Below, piece by piece: positions 1 to 6,488 of a stretch of 10,857 nucleotides of DNA. Each line of letters opens with the position of its first letter. The stretch's first letter is position 1. The position numbers were made by a program, and so were the translations under genes. Source of the stretch: CAISDH01 sp964398805 (GTDB lineage Archaea > Micrarchaeota > Micrarchaeia > Micrarchaeales > Micrarchaeaceae); NCBI GenBank assembly GCA_964398805.1, contig CAYNNI010000066.1, positions 1 to 10,857 of the forward strand, read 5' to 3'. The notes under the pieces were generated by a model. That model had not been told where the DNA came from. It searched no databases and saw only the letters and a program-made list of their open reading frames with translations.

Positions 1-1
1 G

Positions 2-118
2 ATAATGCAGGCATACGGCACGAACAGGGTGCTCGTGGCTGGATACTACGCCAACCAGACGACTGCGGCAGCGAACGCGTTCATAGAGCAGCTCTATGCG
101 AAGGCAGCAGGCAAGTGA
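2..118 (+). CDS. C-terminal end of a surface (S-layer-like) protein, 5' partial
   Basis: The reading frame is open from the left edge to a TGA at 116-118 and gives 38 residues. The tail contains RVLVAGYYANQTTAAANAF followed by an amphipathic helix ending in AKAAGK. The pattern 'V-L-V-A-G-Y...(D/N)-T-x-A-A-A' resembles the final strand and helix of archaeal S-layer-type proteins, which often end in a 'hVVAGxxAxDTRAAA' segment. That match is from memory of the family, not an alignment. One N-glycosylation sequon (NQT) fits an exported protein. A T-rich tract follows within 10 bases of the stop. With most of the gene outside the window, the tail could also belong to another Rossmann-like domain, so the frame is fairly secure and the identity is not. 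Confidence 0.55.
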   Translation: MMQAYGTNRVLVAGYYANQTTAAANAFIEQLYAKAAGK

Positions 119-126
119 AGCCTGCT

Positions 127-159
127 GTTTCTTTCTTTTTCTCTTCCTTTTTTATTTCC
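127..159 (+). terminator. T-rich archaeal-type terminator
   Basis: Just after the first gene's stop codon comes a pyrimidine run with several T tracts (TTT, TTTCTTTTT, TTTTTTATTT) and no preceding hairpin. Archaeal RNA polymerase terminates at such oligo-T stretches without a stem-loop. The position, directly after a stop codon and before a GC-rich spacer and a new TATA box, supports a transcript end. Confidence 0.6.
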
Positions 160-331
160 TGACACCCCAGTTGCCACACTGCGGAGCAGTGCGGCTCTCT
201 CGGCGGCGCGCGCCTATGCTGCGCCCTCGAGCGCGTTCTCCGTGGCGCCTGGCCTCGGCGCGGTGCCGCTTCCGCTTCATGCGTCCGGCATCGCCGCCCG
301 GGCCCAAATAGCCGAAACCGATGACCAACGC

Positions 332-338
332 TTATAAA
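332..338 (+). promoter_or_regulatory. TATA box for the two-gene surface-protein unit
   Basis: TTATAAA lies 34-40 bases upstream of the ATG at 372, so a transcript starting about 25 bases downstream would have a leader of roughly 10 nt. The box falls inside the longer possible reading frame that begins at 321, which is the main reason to reject that earlier start. The core CTTATAAAG is nearly symmetrical and could be read on either strand. Confidence 0.6.
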
Positions 339-371
339 GATTTCCATTCAATAAATACCGACGGTGCGGGC

Positions 372-2435
372 ATGAAACCTTCCTACGCGATTCTGCTAGC
401 GCTTGCTGTCCTTCCGCTTGCAGCGAATGCAAGCAGCATAGGCCTTAACGCCTCGCTATACGGCTACCTGTCGGCTTACATACCCAACGCGACACTCCAG
501 AGCGCGTCCTACTTCCGCACCAGCCTTGGCGGCAGCGCCTACGTGATAATGCAGCTGAGCAACGGCACCAACAGGTTCATAGTCATAAACGCAACGCGGC
601 ACTACTCCGCGATGATGAACGCCGCGAACATAAGCGTCGTGCTCGAGCCGTTCCTTGCCGATAGGTACTTCCCCAACCAGAGCACGCTTGGCTTCCTAAA
701 CACGTCCATGCACGCGTACGAGAGCCAGGGCTCGGCCCCGGTGGCAGACTGCCTTACTGTGACGGGCGCGTCCCAGTACACGTGCACGCTCGGCAACGCA
801 TGCTTCTCTTGCCAGGCCGTGCCCGTGTGCAAGGGCCTGATAGACAACCTTGGCGGCCCGGGGAGCACTAATGCCAAGCCGCTGATAGGCGGCATAGCCA
901 ATCTCTCGCAGTCGAGCGCGCAGCTCGATGCGAGCTACGCTGCGTATTTCGCCGCGCTCAAGGCCCTGAACACCACCAACGCCGGCTCTGCGATACAGAC
1001 GCTCTCGGACGCGGTTTCCACGATAAGCAGCGCCACGTCCGCGCTGGAGCAGAACCCGCTGTTCCCGCTGCCCGCAAACTTCTCCATATCCATGTTCAGC
1101 CTGTGCGGCAGCTACTCAAGCGCCAACAAGCCGTGGTACTGCACGGACATAGGCTTCTGCGCAGACCTCTCGTTCAACTCGACGCGACTGTCCAGCATGC
1201 AGTCTGCCGTGGCGCAGCTCCAGCGCTCTCCGCTATCCAATTCCGGGCTGGCATCCATCAGCCTCGACTCGTCTAGGATAGCCGCAGGCTATGTCATCGC
1301 AGTGATCTCCGCCGTGCAGAACGATACCTTCCATGCGTTCCTCAACGCGACCGAGCCGCAGTACAACGCCACAGTGGCGAAATCCCTGGCGCTGCTCAGC
1401 ATGTTCGGCAACGCCACGCTCAGCGCATCGCTGCAGCGCCTTGAGGCCTCGTTCAACGCGGTGCTGAGCGCCGGAGCAAGCCAGAACCTCACCGCGGCGA
1501 ACATCACTCTATCGCTGGCGCTAGCCAACGCGAGCACGGCATACACAGCTGCGTACTCCGTGTTCTCCCCCGTTTACTCCCTTGCGCAGAGCAACAACTA
1601 CCAGCTCGCTGTAGACGAGCTGAGCTATGCCAGGATTCCTTCCAGCCTGTCCAGGCTAGCCCTGCAGCAGCAGTCGATCAACGCGCAGATAAGCAAGGGC
1701 ATAAGCACCTCGCAGGTGCAGGCAACGCTAGCATCGCTGAGGGCAGTGAGCTCCGGCCTCGGGCTCTTCGCCCCGCTCACTCTTGGCGGTGTTGTGAAGA
1801 CCATAGACAGCGGCCTGTACGCGCCCCTGCTCTCTTCCAGCGCGCCGCTCAGCGCCAACAACTCCGCTGCGGCGCTTTACGCTGCGGCCATATCCGCTGC
1901 GATAGGCGCCGCGCTGCTCGCGGTATTCTACCTTAGGACGTACGCAAGGCTCAAGGCGAAGCACAAGCTCAGGCTCAACAAGCGCGCGAAGAAGGCTTGG
2001 CGCGTTCTATTCATCGGGCTTGCGGTCGCGCTCGTGGCATACGTCGCGGTGACGTACGCCGCTGCCGGCGGCGCGAACGCGTTCCTGCCGGTTTCCGGCT
2101 TCCTGGGCGCCGTAAGGGCCTCGCCTGGCACTGCGGTCGTGGTCAACGGCACGAGCCAGGGCATGCTCGACTGCGCAGCCTCCGTGCAGGCGTCGCTGCA
2201 CAGCCTGGGCAAGCTCGCGCCGGTAATAACGCTCGTGAACGGCGCCTGCGCCAGCACCAACTCCAGCTACAGCGGCAGCTGCATGGGCAGCGTCACAGCC
2301 AGCATGCCCGTTGTGCTGCTGAGCGCCGGAAATTCGAGCATAGCATACCGCGGCCTCTACGGCCACGTGCTCTACGCCAGCGGCGCTGCAGCGTCAGGGG
2401 CTTCGTGCCCGCTGGACGTGCTGTTCTCCAAGTGA
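372..2435 (+). CDS. Large membrane-anchored extracellular protein with C-terminal four-Cys domain
   Basis: The start at 372 is preferred over the in-frame ATG at 321. It puts a clean signal peptide at the N terminus (MKPSYAILLALAVLPLAANA) and leaves the TATA box outside the gene. The product is 687 aa. A long Ala/Ser/Asn-rich, mostly helical outer region (about 21-500) carries many N-glycosylation sequons and two cysteine clusters (near 135-155 and 250-275), suggesting disulfides. Two hydrophobic segments follow at about 502-524 and 543-565, separated by a very basic loop (KAKHKLRLNKRAKKAWR) that is probably cytoplasmic. A final domain of about 120 residues therefore lies outside, with four cysteines. 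It resembles the whole extracellular part of the next gene's product. I do not recognise a named family. Function is unknown; a cell-envelope role is inferred from topology and neighbours. Confidence 0.8.
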   Translation: MKPSYAILLALAVLPLAANASSIGLNASLYGYLSAYIPNATLQSASYFRTSLGGSAYVIMQLSNGTNRFIVINATRHYSAMMNAANISVVLEPFLADRYFPNQSTLGFLNTSMHAYESQGSAPVADCLTVTGASQYTCTLGNACFSCQAVPVCKGLIDNLGGPGSTNAKPLIGGIANLSQSSAQLDASYAAYFAALKALNTTNAGSAIQTLSDAVSTISSATSALEQNPLFPLPANFSISMFSLCGSYSSANKPWYCTDIGFCADLSFNSTRLSSMQSAVAQLQRSPLSNSGLASISLDSSRIAAGYVIAVISAVQNDTFHAFLNATEPQYNATVAKSLALLSMFGNATLSASLQRLEASFNAVLSAGASQNLTAANITLSLALANASTAYTAAYSVFSPVYSLAQSNNYQLAVDELSYARIPSSLSRLALQQQSINAQISKGISTSQVQATLASLRAVSSGLGLFAPLTLGGVVKTIDSGLYAPLLSSSAPLSANNSAAALYAAAISAAIGAALLAVFYLRTYARLKAKHKLRLNKRAKKAWRVLFIGLAVALVAYVAVTYAAAGGANAFLPVSGFLGAVRASPGTAVVVNGTSQGMLDCAASVQASLHSLGKLAPVITLVNGACASTNSSYSGSCMGSVTASMPVVLLSAGNSSIAYRGLYGHVLYASGAAASGASCPLDVLFSK

Positions 2436-2444
2436 GGTAGTGGC

Positions 2445-2933
2445 ATGCCGTCGCGAAAAAGCAGGAACAGCATAAGGCTCTACGCCGTGGCGGCAGCGGT
2501 GCTCGCGATAGCAGCGGCGATAGTGGCTGTCATTTACCTGTCTCTGCCCACGAGCTTCGCCACGTTCAGGAACGCGTTCATCTCGGCGCCCCAGGTCGCG
2601 ATATTCGCGCGCTACAACGGCACTGTCCTGGGCGCCGGCGGCAGCAGCGCGGTGGGCTGCGCGCTCCAGATCATAGAGCGCCTCCACGGCGTGACCGTCA
2701 ACTTCTTCCAGGCCAACCAGACAAGCTGCACGTACGCGAAGATTCCTGGCAACGTCAGCAACTACACCGTGGTCGGCCTGGACGCGTGCCTGGACCTGAG
2801 CAGGGGCATGCCCGCCGTGTTCCTGAACTACAGCAGCAGGGACGTGACGACAGTGACCCCCACCAGGCTGTACGTCTCCGGAGATCTTGTGTTCCTCAGG
2901 CAGTGCGGCATTGCGCCGCTGCTCGGCGGCTAG
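2445..2933 (+). CDS. Small membrane-anchored extracellular protein, paralogous to preceding C-terminal domain
   Basis: 162 aa, nine bases after the previous stop, with a Shine-Dalgarno-like GAGGT at 2434-2438 spaced six bases from the ATG, so the two genes are probably translated from one transcript. Basic residues (PSRKSRNSIR) precede a single hydrophobic anchor at about 12-34, giving N-in topology with the rest outside. The outer part has cysteines at 72, 95, 115 and 154 and five sequons (58, 91, 103, 106, 128). The order TM - Cys - Cys - Cys - 'MP-x-V-x-L' - 'LY-x-SG' - Cys matches the last 140 residues of the upstream protein, indicating tandem duplication or domain sharing. No named family is recognised. 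It ends two bases before the convergent aRF1 gene, leaving no room for a separate terminator. Confidence 0.8.
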   Translation: MPSRKSRNSIRLYAVAAAVLAIAAAIVAVIYLSLPTSFATFRNAFISAPQVAIFARYNGTVLGAGGSSAVGCALQIIERLHGVTVNFFQANQTSCTYAKIPGNVSNYTVVGLDACLDLSRGMPAVFLNYSSRDVTTVTPTRLYVSGDLVFLRQCGIAPLLGG

Positions 2934-2935
2934 CC

Positions 2936-4102
2936 CTACCTGTGCCTGAGCAGCGCAGCGATTCCCTGGAACCCCAGAAGCAGCTCGTTGCCGTGCTGGC
3001 TGTCTGTAGACACGAACACGACCTCGACGCCGCCCGCGTCCGCGAGCTCGACCAGCTTCTCTATCGCGTCCTCCTGGCCCTCCATCTCCAGCGTGCCGCC
3101 GCATCCGTGCTTGCTTTGCCTCGTGTTGCCCTGCTCTATGGCCGTGAACTCCTCACCGTCGTTGTTGCACTTGTAGCGCACCTCCGCGAGCTCGAGGTCG
3201 TCGCTGATGATCAGCATGGCTACGTTGCGGCTCTCTAGCGCTGCCTTCACCTTTCCGTAGCCGTAGGTCTCCAGGCCTCCGCGCGCCACCTCCTCCAGGA
3301 AGCGCTCCATCACCTGCCTTTCCTTTATCGCCGCCTGCTTGGCGAGAAGGTCCTGCGCCTTGTTCAGCAGCTCCTCCATGCCCGCCGTCTCGTCCGTGGA
3401 GCCTATGTCGAATATGCCCAGCACCTTCACCTGGTAGTTCAGGACCTTCGCCCGCACGAAGTTCTCCTTCGCGGGCCCGGGGCCGCCGACTATGACTCCG
3501 TTTATCTTGAAGCCATACTTCTCGAAGACGGCGTTTATCGCGTCGCCTATGCTCTTGTAGTAGTCCTCGATGCTCTCCTCCCGCATGCGCTCGAACCTTG
3601 CGGCGGATTGCCCGCCCTTCTTTATCTTCGAGTGCGCGAACGACCTGAGCTTCTTCTCTATGTGCACGTTGGTGCCCTTGAGCAGGCCGATCGTCGCGTC
3701 CCTGCCGTCCATGGTAAGCAGGACGTAGGACTCCTTGGCCTCGAGCATCTCCTCTATCGGCTCCAGCAGGAACGCGGAGTCGCACCTGTAGATGTTGGCC
3801 TTTATCTGTTGCGGGGGCTCGACGGAGAAGAGCTCTATTTTCGGGTTCGCCTGTATGCTCGACACGTTGCCCGCGAATACGGCTATGCCATTCTTCGGCG
3901 TCTCCTTGTAGAGCTTGAGGTACTGTATTATGCGCTCTATCGCGCCCTGGACGTTGAGCTTCGTAGTCTTGGACTTGATGTTCGAGGACTGGTCGCGCTC
4001 CTGGCGCAGGCGCGATATCTCCTCAGTTATTGAGAAGCCCGCGGGCACGTATATGCTGACGAGCTCGGTGCCAGTGCCCTTTATCGAGCGGAGCCTTTTC
4101 AT
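2936..4102 (-). CDS. prf1: Peptide chain release factor aRF1
   Basis: 388 aa, close to the usual archaeal aRF1 length of about 400-415. It recognises all three stop codons in the ribosomal A site and triggers peptide release. Domain 1 holds the NIKS motif at 41-44 (SSNIKS) and YxCxxxF at 105-111 (YRCDSAF), both stop-codon readers. Domain 2 holds the catalytic GGQ at 163-165 in KKGGQSAARFER. Domain 3 (about 275-388) contains LIISDDLE at 297-304, the part that contacts the aRF3/aEF1A and ABCE1 machinery in relatives. The small insert in domain 3, which often carries four zinc-binding cysteines in archaea, keeps only C312 and C334 here. The gene follows serS by 47 bases on the same strand and probably shares its transcript. 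No strong ribosome site is present; a purine run AAAAAAAGAG abuts the ATG. Confidence 0.97.
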   Translation of the reverse strand: MKRLRSIKGTGTELVSIYVPAGFSITEEISRLRQERDQSSNIKSKTTKLNVQGAIERIIQYLKLYKETPKNGIAVFAGNVSSIQANPKIELFSVEPPQQIKANIYRCDSAFLLEPIEEMLEAKESYVLLTMDGRDATIGLLKGTNVHIEKKLRSFAHSKIKKGGQSAARFERMREESIEDYYKSIGDAINAVFEKYGFKINGVIVGGPGPAKENFVRAKVLNYQVKVLGIFDIGSTDETAGMEELLNKAQDLLAKQAAIKERQVMERFLEEVARGGLETYGYGKVKAALESRNVAMLIISDDLELAEVRYKCNNDGEEFTAIEQGNTRQSKHGCGGTLEMEGQEDAIEKLVELADAGGVEVVFVSTDSQHGNELLLGFQGIAALLRHR

Positions 4103-4149
4103 CTCTTTTTTTATGTCATACTCCCCTTTCAGAGAATCACCAGAAAGCG

Positions 4150-5475
4150 CTATGCTATCCTGCTCTTGCCCATGTAGGGCACAAGAGCATCGGGCACAGT
4201 TATGGAGCCGTCGCTGCTGTAGTAGTTCTCGACGATTGCGACCATCGCGCGCGTGGTCGCGAGCGCTGTGCTGTTGAGCGTGTGGACGTAGTCGCGCTTG
4301 CCCTTCTCCTCGTACTTTATGTCAAGCCGCGCGCTCTGCCAGTCGGTGCAGTTCGAGCACGAGGCGACCTCGCCCCAGTTCTTCCAGCCAGGCATCCACA
4401 CCTCTATGTCGTTCTTCTTCGCCGCCACAGTGCCGATCCCGCCGGTGCAGAAGTTGAGTATCCTGTAAGGCAGCTTGAGCTTCTGGAATATGTTTTCCGC
4501 ATTGACGAGCATCTCGTCGAAGTACTTCCACGAGTCCTCCGGCTTGCAGAATATGAACTGCTCTATCTTGTAGAAATGGTGCACGCGGTATATGCCCTTG
4601 GTGTCCTTGCCGTGGCTTCCCGCCTCCCGCCTGAAGCACGGGCTCACGCCCGCGTACTTCCTAGGCAGCTCGCGTGCATTCAGCACCTGCCCCGCGTGCA
4701 TCGCCGCTATCGGATGCTCAGACGTAGATATCATGAAAAGGCCCTCGTCCATGTGCTCGCACTCCTTCTTGCCGGACGCCTCCTTGGGCTCCGCTATGCT
4801 GTACAAGAGCTCTTCGAAATCGCCGAGCGCGGTCACGCCCCTGTAGTACTCCCGCCTGAGCATGAGCGGCGGCGCTATCAGCGTGTAGCCCCTCTTTACC
4901 ATCTCGTCTATGCAGAAGCGTATGAGCGACTGCTCCAGGAGCGCGAGGTCGCCCTTGAGGTAGTAGAACCGCGCGCCCGATACAACGGAAGCCTGCTCTA
5001 TGTCGATAAGCCCGAGCTTCATGAGCACGTCCACGTGCGAGGGCGCCTCCTTCTCGGGGATCTCCCCCCATCGCCTCACGTCGACGTTCTCGTCCTCGCT
5101 GGCGCCGTACGGCACTGACTCGTGCAGCACGTTAGGCATGTTCCACAGCAGCTCGTTTATCCTCTTCTCGTCGCCGTCGAGCGTGGCCCCCATCTCGGAT
5201 ATCTGCTTCTTCAGCGAGGCGAGCCCCGCGACCGCGCTGCTGGTGTCCTTGCCGGCCTTCTTCATCCCAGCGACCTCCAGGCTCGACTTGTTGTGCTGCG
5301 CCTCAAGGCCCTGCATCTTCGTCTTGAGCGCCCGCCATTCCTCGTCAAGCTTGAGCAGCGTGTCGAGCGGATACTCGCTTTTCCTCCTCTGCAGGGAGCC
5401 TCTTATGGCTTCCAGATGCTCCCGCACGTACTTCGTATTGAGCGCAAAATCACACGATAGTAGTATGTTGCGCAA
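4150..5475 (-). CDS. serS: Seryl-tRNA synthetase (class II, common type)
   Basis: 441 aa. It charges tRNA-Ser (and tRNA-Sec where present) with serine using ATP. Residues about 15-110 form the N-terminal coiled-coil arm that contacts the long variable arm of tRNA-Ser. Motif 1 lies around 164-192 (VVSGARFYYLKGDLALLEQ). The TSEHP segment at 251-255 and motif 2 at about 273-306 (PCFRREAGSHGKDTKGIYR) bind serine and ATP. VASCSNCTDWQSARLDIKY (370-388) and motif 3 at about 398-418 (HTLNSTALATTRAMVAIVEN) complete the site. This is the bacterial/eukaryotic-like type, not the rare methanogen type. The start is TTG at 5475; an in-frame TGA at 5494-5496 bars any much longer start and no ATG or GTG lies nearby. 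The family normally begins 'MLDIKxIRE', equivalent to about residue 11 here, so the protein has a short N-terminal extension. Confidence 0.96.
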   Translation of the reverse strand: MRNILLSCDFALNTKYVREHLEAIRGSLQRRKSEYPLDTLLKLDEEWRALKTKMQGLEAQHNKSSLEVAGMKKAGKDTSSAVAGLASLKKQISEMGATLDGDEKRINELLWNMPNVLHESVPYGASEDENVDVRRWGEIPEKEAPSHVDVLMKLGLIDIEQASVVSGARFYYLKGDLALLEQSLIRFCIDEMVKRGYTLIAPPLMLRREYYRGVTALGDFEELLYSIAEPKEASGKKECEHMDEGLFMISTSEHPIAAMHAGQVLNARELPRKYAGVSPCFRREAGSHGKDTKGIYRVHHFYKIEQFIFCKPEDSWKYFDEMLVNAENIFQKLKLPYRILNFCTGGIGTVAAKKNDIEVWMPGWKNWGEVASCSNCTDWQSARLDIKYEEKGKRDYVHTLNSTALATTRAMVAIVENYYSSDGSITVPDALVPYMGKSRIA

Positions 5476-5517
5476 GGTAATAAAAGGCTCTGTTCATGCC
5501 GAGGACGAGTCGCCCGT

Positions 5518-5540
5518 TAAGCTATAAATACATGAGCTTA
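5518..5540. promoter_or_regulatory. TATA element inside an inverted repeat, possibly bidirectional
   Basis: CTATAAATA (5522-5530) ends 25 bases before the first base of the tRNA at 5556, the normal archaeal spacing for a tRNA promoter. Read on the other strand, TATTTATAG would start transcription near 5500, about 25 bases before the serS TTG at 5475. The box is framed by TAAGCT at 5518-5523 and its exact complement AGCTTA at 5535-5540. No other good TATA box for serS was found; TTTTATTA at 5479-5486 is too close to the start codon. The tRNA role is well supported by position; the serS role and any function of the inverted repeat are inferred. Confidence 0.6.
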
Positions 5541-5555
5541 GAGAGTAATCGCGTT

Positions 5556-5641
5556 GCAGGGATAGCAAAGGCTGGTCAAATGCGGCGGGTTTAGGGCCCG
5601 CTCCCCTAGCGGGTTCGAGAGTTCAAATCTCTCTCCCTGCA
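5556..5641 (+). tRNA. tRNA-Leu (anticodon UAG)
   Basis: Folded by eye into a full class II cloverleaf. The acceptor arm pairs GCAGGGA (5556-5562) with TCCCTGC (5634-5640), with discriminator A at 5641. The D stem is GCA/TGC around a GGCTGGTCAAA-type loop. The anticodon stem GCGGG/CCCGC (5585-5589, 5597-5601) encloses TTTAGGG, placing the anticodon TAG at 5592-5594. The variable arm of 15 bases (5602-5616) can form a CCC/GGG stem. The T arm GAGAG-TTCAAAT-CTCTC spans 5617-5633. Discriminator A, the long variable arm and the anticodon all agree on leucine (reads CUA, and probably CUG by wobble). CCA is not encoded and no intron is seen. Confidence 0.96.
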
Positions 5642-5727
5642 AACTCAATTCTCTACGACAAAACAATGCCCAGAAATCAGGCAGGGCAAACAAGTCTGGC
5701 GAAAGGTAAGCTTGCCGAACCTACGAA

Positions 5728-5735
5728 CTTTTATC
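5728..5735 (+). promoter_or_regulatory. TATA-like box upstream of the pilin-like pseudogene
   Basis: CTTTTATC lies 28-35 bases upstream of the ATG at 5763, the spacing expected for a leaderless archaeal transcript. It supports 5763 as the original start rather than the in-frame TTG at 5712, which lies upstream of the box. Confidence 0.45.
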
Positions 5736-5762
5736 GTTTCTTTGATAGACAGTTACGAGTTC

Positions 5763-6381
5763 ATGCGTGTTGTCAAGTCACAGAGCGCGATGGAATATTT
5801 GATGACCTACGGATGGACGATACTGATAATCTCCGTGGTGCCTGCGGCGCTGTTCCAGCTAGGAGTGTTTAGCGGAGGTATCTCTCCCCGCGCCCGACCG
5901 GGGCAGTGTCAAGTAGTGGGACCCTACGGGCCAGGCAGCACTGCATACATCAACCTTGCCGGCGTGTGCAGCGGGCAGCTGCCGCAGTATGTCGGAAAGC
6001 TTGACGGTGTAAGTAGCTACATCTCGCTTTCAACTACAGGTTTACATCAACGGAAATTTTGACTCGTCAAAGACACTAGCTCTGGCTTGGAATACTATTT
6101 ATGGCAGCAATTCTCCCACTATAGGAAAGGGCTCGTCCGAACCTTCTCATCGGAACGGTCTCATTTCCAATATCCAAGTCTACAACACCTCCCTTCTCTC
6201 AAGCGAGATGCGGGGCCTATACGCTGAGGGCATAGGAGGCGCGCCGACGCTTCTCCAGAACCTTGCGGGGTGATGGCCCCTCAACGGCAACCCCAACGAC
6301 TATGGCGGGAACGGCAACAACGGAGCGCCTACGAGCGTAACATACATAAGCGGCTGGAGCGCGAGCTACGCGATTCACTAA
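5763..6381 (+). pseudogene. Broken class III-signal / LamG-like surface protein
   Basis: The intact first part reads MRVVKSQSAMEYLMTYGW and continues into a hydrophobic stretch ending ALFQLGVF. This is a class III (prepilin/archaellin-like) signal: basic residues, a peptidase site before SQSAMEYL, Glu at mature +5, then a hydrophobic helix. A short linker leads to LDGVSSYISLS, the usual opening of a LamG/concanavalin-like domain. Frame 1 of this stretch ends at TGA 6060-6062. Coding similarity resumes in the next frame from about 6037 with QVYINGNFDSS, IGKGSS, NGLISNIQVYNTSL and GIGGAPTLLQNLAG. It then meets TGA at 6271-6273 where relatives have GWWPLNG, continues WPLNGNPNDYGGNGNNG, and stops at TAA 6379-6381. 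The core of the LamG domain between the two frames is missing. Three lesions (deletion, frameshift, nonsense) make a true pseudogene more likely than a sequencing error. Codons are more A/T-ending than in the neighbours. Confidence 0.85.
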
Positions 6382-6488
6382 TGCGCGCTATGTTTTCCTA
6401 TCTAATTCTCAAGGCTAGACTCCTTCCAGATTCAATTCATAAGCATGCATTTGCTACTGCGTCATCGGCGGTTTAGGAAGGTCGCGCA

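Noticed and set aside
321..371. Earlier ATG at 321 as start of the large surface protein
   Set aside because: It would place the TATA box inside the coding region and put a 17-residue polar segment before an otherwise clean signal peptide.
4282..5118. Long plus-strand open frame opposite serS, and similar long frames opposite aRF1 and the prenyl synthase
   Set aside because: These antisense frames are Arg/Leu/Val-rich shadows caused by high GC at third codon positions of clearly conserved genes. They show no domain signature or ribosome site.
5479..5486. TTTTATTA as the TATA box of serS
   Set aside because: It lies only a few bases upstream of the only usable start codon; an archaeal box should be about 25-40 bases or more upstream.
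6271..6273. TGA read as tryptophan (recoded stop) in the LamG gene
   Set aside because: TGA ends several intact genes here (116-118, 2433-2435, 9510-9512, 10189-10191), and the same gene also has a deletion and a frameshift, so decay explains it better.
5556..6488. tRNA-Leu as an integration site with a mobile element downstream
   Set aside because: No second copy of the tRNA 3' end was found downstream, and no integrase or transposase is encoded. The degraded gene alone is not evidence of an element.
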